DNA of 64,000 nt from Antedon bifida (lineage: Eukaryota > Echinodermata > Crinoidea > Comatulida > Antedonidae): NCBI GenBank assembly GCA_963402885.1, contig OY727093.1, positions 15,121,501 to 15,185,500 on the forward strand, written 5' to 3'. The notes beneath the pieces were generated by a model, which worked only from the letters and a program-made list of their open reading frames with translations, searched no databases and was not told the DNA's origin. Position numbers and translations under genes: made by a program. This document shows, piece after piece, positions 56,067 to 64,000 of the stretch. Numbering within the stretch: the first letter of the stretch is position 1; each line of letters opens with the position of its first letter.

Positions 56067-57810
56067 TAAAACAATTTTTATTAATAAACATTCAGTTTAC
56101 TAATTATTAGTATTTACTATTACAATGAACATTTGATTAATAAGCCCGAAAAGGCAATCCCATCATTATCCATTATAAAATTGTATCATATCACCAAATA
56201 TGTCGTGAAAATAATGATGTGCGTGCGTCCGTGTATTCGTCGTACGTCCATGTACGTATTATTCCGTGCCTCTTCACTGTCTTGTTTAATTTAAAATTAA
56301 ATAACACCCGATATGAGGATATTTATTGGGTTTGTTAATTAGGCCTAGATTGTTTTACCAAAAGGGTTGAATGAAAGGAATTTCTTCAGTAAAATGATCA
56401 TTGTGCTGTTGATTAAAAGGTGAATCACAATTTCTGAAACCAATCGCAGGCCTTGTCTTTTAAGGCGAGTGAGTGCTATCACTCACCTAACACAATGAGT
56501 AATGAGTATTTAATAGGTGCTAAACACTGCCGTTACGTAACCCAATTAGCAAAGATTACAATGTTTACTGCCCGCGGTCAATTTTGGTGTAAGTACACAT
56601 GCGTATTAGGACGTCCCAATACTTTTGCTAGGCGATGTGCGTTCAAGCGTGAAAGGTGTACTATACTGTTTGTAGACCTACTGAACTTGTATTCCGACCT
56701 TGTTTATTAATATAAAAAGCAGTGCTATTCTACTGGATATCTTTTATTAATAAATTAACAATACGAGTTTTATACGGCACCAATAAAGGAATTATATTTA
56801 TATGGTTTACTGTGTACTAAATGTTGGTAATTTCTCCAGACAACTTATCATGAATCATGATGGATTAATGGGTTTAATAAGGACAAGTGGTTGTGCCAGC
56901 GGGGGGCTACGGGGGCTGTATCCCCTCGTCGGAGAGCCTATCTCCCCCACTCCCCCGTCTGGGAAACGTGAGTACTTTTCGTCGGGAAATATGATATACA
57001 GTAAAAATCATTCGCATTCACTTCGTATAACTTCAGCGCCTAGAAAAACCGCGACGTTCCATTTTTTTTAGTACGTCGGAGCATGCATATGCATGCATTA
57101 TTGTCAGCGACCTAATAAACAATGAATAGGTACGCACTTGTCCGGCGGTTCCCTTTCTACGAATTGTTTAACATTGGGCCTGCTCCATTGCGGTTTACGT
57201 GGGATATGTTCCATCCAGGGACCAGAATGTGTACTGTACTAGTTACTTTCCAGGCGAAGTTTACAGCCGCGTCAGTCGTGTACTGTGTATCGATGTACGC
57301 AATACAGCAAAAGGGTACGAATAATGTTGGCGATCTATTGTTCGTATGTCCGATTTTTTAATTTTACGATTAACCGCTATGTACCGAACTGCACATAATC
57401 CTTTTAAACAATGGCTTATAATTACAAAAGAGCATAGACTATATTTGTAATTGAATTTTTAACCAACACATATAATTTGTAGTTGTTGTTACGGGTTGAT
57501 ACTTAACGAATATTCTCGTAGTACCATTTTATACCATATTTTATAATAACGACTATCCTAAAACTAATTGATTAATTTCTTCTTTAATAAAATATTACTA
57601 CTGTTTCTAACGTTATTACAATTATTAATATATTAATATAGACCTACATAAAAAAACCTATTGCTATTATTATTGATATTGTTTATTATTACTATAGGCG
57701 TGCCTATGCCTGAACCTATTAGGCCTACCGGTTACGGTATGCACTAAATATGTCCATCATTATGGGATTAAATATTATCCTTATTTAGGCTATTTATTAA
57801 ATAATAATAT
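56067..57810. other. no recognised gene
   Basis: AT-rich sequence with several 65-90-residue frames that match nothing I know. The GGGGGCTACGGGGGCTGTAT patch at 56901-56960 is a GC island of unknown origin. Confidence 0.4.
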
Positions 57811-59082
57811 ATGTCCAAACAAATGCCCTATGTAAAACTTACTGTGCATAGTACAGTAAAAGAACAAACAGTATTAAAAATACAGTATAAAACAATTCAA
57901 TTTAACATGGAAATTAGCACCTTGACTGCCAAAAAGATTGATATTTCTGCTTTTTGTTTTGTTACACACATCTCTGTACCACAAATCGTTAAACGATATA
58001 TAATTTAGTCCTACAATTTCACTGAACTCTAAGTATGTGATCGTAAAAATCATATATTTTATGATATTAATATCATAAATAATTTAATTATACAATATCA
58101 TTCTGGACTAAAATAGAAGAATTTTAGTTTGCTAAACGGTCATAATATAGACTGAAACATAAATTAAATGTCATATATAGTAATAAAAATAAGAAATTGT
58201 GTCGTTGGAATTCTAATATACGTATATTTTTTAATATTCATGAGAACAAATTATATAATTTTTTTCATGCGCGCACTAAAATATGATTTTAAAATAAGTT
58301 GGAGTCTTTAATATGCTACAAAATGCACTAGGGTTCGTAAATTAAAAAGTTGCTTAAACGGTAAAATTTCGATTTACCAAATGATACATCTATGGCTTGA
58401 TAAAAAATATGATTAATTTGTTAGCTGGTATAAAAACTGCGATATCTCCGTGAAAATTTACTCGATTTTTAAACAGTTTTTTCGAGAAAAAAGCAAGAAC
58501 AATGAACAACTGCACAAAGGTCATGCTTCACTATGATGTATTAGAAACTACTGCGTAGCCTCTGTTTACTTTTCATGTCACCGATGTCATGCCTGGCTTC
58601 TTCCTTAATTAGGGTGTTATGTAATCAGAGCCGACTCAGCAGCGAGCTGCACGGGTAAACAGGATGTTCTTCAAAGGATCGTTATGAGAAGTTTATTACC
58701 CTATGCTTAAGCACTACCGCACAGCGTGATACTAATTGGATTAACTGGATAGCTAGGCCGTGTTGTGCCTCCTCTTATTCTTTACTCCATGATTTATTTC
58801 TAGTTTAAAATTTGTCTAGGCCTAGGCCGTTTAGTCTATGCCCAAGCTAGTGGTCAGGAGATCATCATCCCCACTGCTGGAGTGCATGGAGAGCACCCTG
58901 CACATGTTTTTGGTACAGAGAATGTGTGTAACAAAACAAAAAGCAGAAATATCAATCTTTTTGGCAGTCAAGGTGCTAATTTCCATGTTAAATTGAATTG
59001 TTTTATACTGTATTTTTAATACTTTTTGTTCTTTTACTGTACTATGCACAGTAAGTTTTACATAGGGCATTTGTTTGGACAT
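57811..59082. mobile_element. element with long inverted arms
   Basis: The arm 57811-57985 (ATGTCCAAACAAATGCCCTA, then AGCACCTTGACTGCCAAAAA) is repeated in reverse at about 58897-59082. The TTAG-CACCTTGACTGCCA word inside both arms resembles the ends of the piggyBac-like elements at 221 and 5240. The 0.9-kb centre is non-coding. Confidence 0.6.
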
Positions 59083-59247
59083 GTTTTTACCACTAATTTT
59101 AATAGAAGGCGCTTTTTTCCGAACCTTCTCATTTTCGAACTTTTTTTATTTACAAACGCCTCTCAGACCAAGGGGTACGTAAATGAGAAGGTCGACTGTA
59201 TTTTTTATTTCTTCATTTTGAAAAGTCATAACCATAATAATATTAAA

Positions 59248-60014
59248 TTAGATTTAATTCGTCAGTATGACGAATTATAGCTTATGCATTGATTTAAATA
59301 AAGATAATTGATTTTTAAATAATATATTGATTGATTGATTTTCTCAGAATCTTTAATTATTTATAATATATGACAGGATCTTGCTAATGCAAATACAATA
59401 GCCGGTATCACAATCCGATCAAAGATCCCTCTGCATATAATGTCATAAATCACATTTGTTACATAATAATAAAGACATAAGTTACTTTTTATCTAGATTT
59501 CATTATAAATCATTATTGTGTATAATCTATAATAAAAAAAATTGTTTCGTTTCCCAAGGTGAGATTCGATATCGGTACCTTGAATGCCGTAGACATGGAG
59601 TACGTTTCAGGCAATTTTAAGCGTTTAAAAAATTGCCTGAAACGTACTCTAATTTCATAGAAAATAAATTTTGACAATTTTTAGTGCGCGTATGCATGCG
59701 TTATATGCATTACTCACGTAATTGTATTGCCATATGATGAAATATGACCTGAAATTTATGAGTACCAAATTTTGTTTAAAAGTTATTCATGCTTGTGAAG
59801 ATATGATTACAAACATAATTTTGTTAAATCGCGAGTAGACCGCGTAATTCTTGATTGCGCACCTTGAAAACACATCGATTCCTGGCCATAAGGAATATAC
59901 TCTGGAAAATTGACGTAGCTATATGAAACCGATATCAAGATAATTGACGAACAAAATAAAAATAAAGAATAAATAAATAAATAAAGATCCTGACAGAATC
60001 AATAGATATGCATG
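59248..60014 (-). mobile_element. non-autonomous Helitron, family A copy 3
   Basis: Reverse orientation. The hairpin end AATTCGTCAGTATGACGAATT lies at about 59257-59277 with terminal CTAA (TTAG on +). The body matches the other copies (TAGCCGGTATCACAATCCGA, GATCCTGACAGAATCAA). The 5' end has lost part of the TTATATGCAT palindrome. Confidence 0.75.
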
Positions 60015-60015
60015 A

Positions 60016-60726
60016 TCAGGGTTCTCACCACGCCGGTCGGCCCCGTCCGGCACTCAGAATTTCCGACCGGCACAAACAGGCTCCCGACCGGCACAAATTA
60101 TTAGATCTAAGACCTAGCCTAGGCCTAGACAAAATACCTTGTCCTTAACCTTAAAAAAGCCAAATCTGTGCTATTATCTAACATAACAAAACAATAGCCT
60201 TTCAGTTCACCCCTTTGTCTCGCAAACAAATAAAACGTTGAACAATACAATACAAAGCCGTCGATAACCAACAACGCCCAACGAATCTTGTTAGGGTGGT
60301 GTTTATGGCTGATCGGGCACACCACGTACATAGTGGCTTGAAGCAAATACAGTACTGGCAAATAGCCAATAGTACACGTGTGTGAAGTGTTTGTGTCGAC
60401 CGATCTCTTGATGAATGCGAAATTAAATAATTAGAAAATAAATAATAAAATTATGCTATATTTATCATTTCATTGCATGCACATTAGTTATTATTAGTAT
60501 ATTATTAAAGTTGTTTCCAGTTAGTTACTGCCGGCACTCTAAATTGTCCTGGCACTCTAAATTGTCAGAGGACGGCATTCTCTTGCCGACCTAGAAACTC
60601 CTTCAAGCCTCCTAGCAACAACATGGTACATTAAGGGATCGTATCATTGAGACTTTAACAGGCATATTCACCACCATGTGGTGTTTAGTTAACAAACCAT
60701 GGAATTAAGATGATCCTTGAATTCAC
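60016..60726 (-). mobile_element. hAT-like MITE relative, cut by a LINE
   Basis: 60545-60726 is the reverse complement of about 5725-5910 in the hAT-like element (TTGCCGACCTAGAAACTCCT, AACAACATGGTACATTAAGG). Upstream, CAGGGTTCTCACCACGCCGG with repeated CCGACCGGCAC words looks like a hAT-type start. The LINE follows straight after GAATTCAC at 60726. Confidence 0.6.
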
Positions 60727-63700
60727 TAGCTCGAACTCCAAAAAGAACTATCGACATAGAAGAGGAGGTAAAAAAGGTAAACAGTTTAAAAAACCATTTA
60801 AAGAGTCAACTCTTAAAATTGCCTTTAATAATGTTAATCATCTCAGACCTAAAATGTATGAAGTTTCATCCTTTCTATATAACAATAATATAGATATCTT
60901 TGGTGTCGCAGAGACTTTTTTAAGAAACGATATGACAGTCTCTGTTAATGGGTATAAATGGTTCGGTAAAAATAGGAAGCTTAAGAATGGAGGGGGTATT
61001 GGCCTATTTGTGTCTAATGATATTGTTGTACTCGATGAAAACTTATTTGAAAGCAATTTAGATGAATATGAAAGGATGTGGCTAAAAATGAATATTAATA
61101 ACAAACCTTTTTATATTGCCGTTGTATATTTTCCCGTCGAGGGAGTTAACAAAGAGTTGACTGCAGAATTATATAATCAACTCTTATTAGAAATTTTAAA
61201 GATAGAAAATATTAACGAAGAGGATGACCCCTCTATCCTGATAATAGGCGATTTTAATGGTCGGATAGGCAATGCAATTGTAAATGGTGATAGAACTTTA
61301 AACTCAAACGGAATTAAGTTACTAGAGTTCAGTGATAATTCTAGTTTATCAATATTGAATCGTACTATCTTCTGTGAAGGGAAAATAACATGGGTAAAAG
61401 GTAATCAGACCAGTACAATTGACTATATGCTCTCTTCTAAATGTATTCTTAATAAGATTAGTAAGCTAATTGTAGACGAACTTAGGCATTATAGTATTGG
61501 TAGTGATCATAACATGTTGATCCTAAATTTAATTAATAATGAAAATAATCAGTATAGTTTAGGTGAAAGAAAGAATAAGTCATTTATTTGGGATACACAT
61601 AAAGGTCAAGATTATTCTGCTTACCACCAAGAACTGAACTTAGGATTTGATAACTGGGATGTTATTGTTAACAACTTCAATAATGTTAATGACATTTGGG
61701 AAGCATGGAAGTCAATTGTTATTTCAGCTGCGGTAAATGGAATTGGAAAGAGAGTAATTAATAATAAACATAAACCATGGTTTGATAAAGAAGCTGATAT
61801 TGCAATAAAACGTAGGAAAAATGCTGCACGAACGCATAGAAAGTACATCAAAAGAGAAGATAAAGATAATGCTACTTCAGAATTTTTATGGAATAATTAC
61901 CTGGAAAAACGTGCCGATACTAAAATTTTAATTAAACAAAAGATTAACAAGAAAAGAGTCGATAATTCAATTAAAATTGCTAATAAAGGTGGACCAAGAT
62001 GTAAAGATTTCTGGAAAGCCCTAAGAGGCCCTAAACATAAACAGGAAGTGGTCAGTTGTATTAAATCACCTTTTTCGGACGAAATTATTACAGAAAAGGT
62101 TAAAATGAACCAAACAGTAAAACAATACTGGGAAACTCTAGGAAAAATGCATATGAATATGTCTGATTGCATCTCACTTAACACGTCGATGTTTATCCAG
62201 AAGGTACGTTCCGATCTAAGTTCAGACAATCCTAATAATACTAATATTAATGATAATAATGCAAATAGTAATGAACACTCGGAATCATTCCTACATAATA
62301 TCAAATTAAATATTAATACTGTTTCAATTGCTCTTGCACATGCCAAAAATAATAAGGCGCCAGGACCAGACGGAATTACAAACGAACTCCTTAAAAATGG
62401 GGGTGTTTATATTGAATACTCTCTTTTGTTTATGTTCCAAAGAATTATCGAACTAGGAGAAATTCCAAATGAATGGAACAAATCTACTATTATCCCTATT
62501 TTCAAAAAAGGAAATAGGTTAGACTTAAATAATTATAGAGGTATTTCGTTGACTTCCTGTATATCTAAGATTTTCAATAGGATTATTGCTTTCTCAATAA
62601 CTGATTTTCTTGAAGAAGGGGATGTCCTTTCGGAAGTACAGGGAGGTTTTCGCGCACAGCATAGGTGTGAGGATCACATTTTTACATTAAAAAGTATTGC
62701 TGCCTGCAGATTTGCAGAAGGGAAAAACACCTATATGGCCTTCCTGGACTTCCGAAAGGCATTCGACAGTGTATGGCGAGAAGGGCTACTAAAAGCTATA
62801 TGGAACTGTGGTATTAGGGGTAATATATGGAAACTTATTGACAAATTATATAAAAATGTTGAAGGATATGTAAAATTTGGAAACATTTCTACTGATTCAT
62901 TTGTAATCGATCAGGGAGTTAAACAGGGATGTACTCTATCTCCTGTACTCTTTTCCATTTTTATTAATGAATTTAAGAAGTTGTTAGAGTCAAATAATGT
63001 TGGTGTTAAGATCCAAAATAAATGGATGGGTAGTCTTTTCTGGGCTGATGATGTCGTGCTAATTGCCAATAATGAGCATGACCTTAAAAAGATGCTTAAA
63101 TTAGCAGGTGATTTTTCAAATGATTGGAAAATTAATTTTAACTATGAAAAATCAAAAGTCTTGATTTTTGGAAAAAAGATAAATAAATATAAACAATGGG
63201 ATCTTGGCAAACATCACATCACAGAAACAGACACCTACCAATATCTAGGAGTGCTAATATCAAGAAATTTATGTGAACATCCGCATATTGACAATGTTGT
63301 TAAAAAGGGTAATAGATTAGTTTCATATGTTAAATCTATAATTGATAATCTTGATGACTTTGACAGAGTATATTACGGAAATATCCTATGGAAAACAATA
63401 GTTTTACCTTCTATTAATTATGCTTGCTCTGTTTGGACTGGAGGGTCCAATTCAGATATTGAGAGACTGGAACGGCTTCAAATGCAGATGGCACGATATA
63501 TTTTAAAAGCACCAGTGTATACACCCAAAGTGGCCTTATATGGAGATTTAGGATGGATACCCTTAACCGTATCTCATAACATATTACAACTAAAATTCTT
63601 TGAACGTTTAGTCGGGTTAAATGAAAAACGATGGCCCAACCTATTGTACAAGACTATGCTTAATTACAACACAAAAGAATTACGATTTAAATTCCTTAGT

Positions 63701-64000
63701 TGTGTACGAACCACTTTCTGTAGATTTGAATGCATGCATATTTTTAACAATGTTATTAAAAATCGCACTATGGAAAATTGGTTTAATTTACTGAAACAAA
63801 ATATTTTAGATAATGTAAATAATCAATGGTCAGAGGACCTCGCATCTAAAACGTCGCTATCTTTTTATGCAAAGTTAAAATCAAAGCCGGATCTTGAAAA
63901 GTTTTTACTTGATAAAACAAATTTTAATGGTGCCCGTCTTAAATTTCAAGCCCGTTCCAATACTCTCCCTTTAAATTTTAAATTAAGTAAATGGACCGTG
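60727..64000 (+). mobile_element. non-LTR retrotransposon, endonuclease plus reverse transcriptase, open to window edge
   Basis: One frame (in frame with the ATG at 60854) is open for about 1,090 codons to the last base. The apurinic-type endonuclease is near the start: IAFNNVNHLRPKMYEVSSFL, FGVAET, IIGDFNGRIG, TWVKGNQTSTIDYML, IGSDHNMLIL. The reverse transcriptase follows: NNKAPGPDGITNELLK, LDLNNYRGISLTSCISKIFN, FLDFRKAFDSVW, GVKQGCTLSPVLFSIFINE, FWADDVVLIA (Trp for the usual Phe/Tyr before ADD), YLGVLISRN. Then LPSINYACSVWTGGSN and GDLGWIPLTVSHN; family relatives end in a Cys/His finger, which would lie beyond 64000. No ORF1 is seen, so it may be 5'-truncated. Clade uncertain. Confidence 0.92.

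Noticed and set aside
55474-57361. Three to four frames of 65-100 residues as possible small host genes
   Set aside because: No homology, splice pattern or coding bias I could recognise; AT-rich chance frames are expected at this length.

Overview
This is a 64 kb stretch of AT-rich eukaryotic DNA, probably from an echinoderm-like marine invertebrate deuterostome. That guess rests on the intron-rich gene, the frequent TAGGCCTA-type words, and the mix of tRNA-derived SINE, CR1/L2-type LINE, Helitron, piggyBac-like and hAT-like repeats. The species cannot be fixed from sequence alone.

The left half (70..31369, + strand) is one complete host gene for the kinetochore motor CENP-E (kinesin-7). I could chain 37 coding exons with matching splice phases from ATG to stop: 7,929 coding nt, 2,642 residues, close to vertebrate CENP-E. 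Exons 1-9 encode the motor, exons 10-34 a very long coiled-coil stalk, and exons 35-37 the basic C-terminal tail. The stalk has grown by repetition at two scales: eight 43-44-residue repeats inside exon 19, and runs of duplicated exons (24-28 and 30-31). The introns hold a pair of piggyBac-like TTAA elements (one split by a hAT-like element with an 8-bp target duplication), Harbinger-like MITEs, Helitrons, a SINE fragment and, in the 7.8-kb intron 34, a dense nest of elements. That nest includes a stray copy of CENP-E exons 30-31 flanked by a perfect 104-bp direct repeat.

From 31.4 to 36.4 kb lie small MITEs, a Penelope-like end with a hammerhead-like core, a degenerate tandem repeat and a CR1/L2 LINE remnant. 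From 36.4 to 46.6 kb is a head-to-tail array of Helitron-like units ending in GTCA/TGAC hairpins plus CTAG. One unit is split by a 3.75-kb foldback element that itself contains another element. From 46.6 to 52.2 kb are LINE 3' parts in both orientations and two opposed, broken copies of a multi-exon transposase-like gene family. From 52 to 60.7 kb are palindromic and TIR elements, minisatellite-like repeats and a third Helitron copy. The window ends inside a non-LTR retrotransposon (60727..64000) whose endonuclease and reverse transcriptase read open to the edge.

No protein-coding host gene other than CENP-E was recognised. Most of the right half is layered mobile DNA, and several insertions can be ordered in time because an uninterrupted copy of the target lies in the same window.
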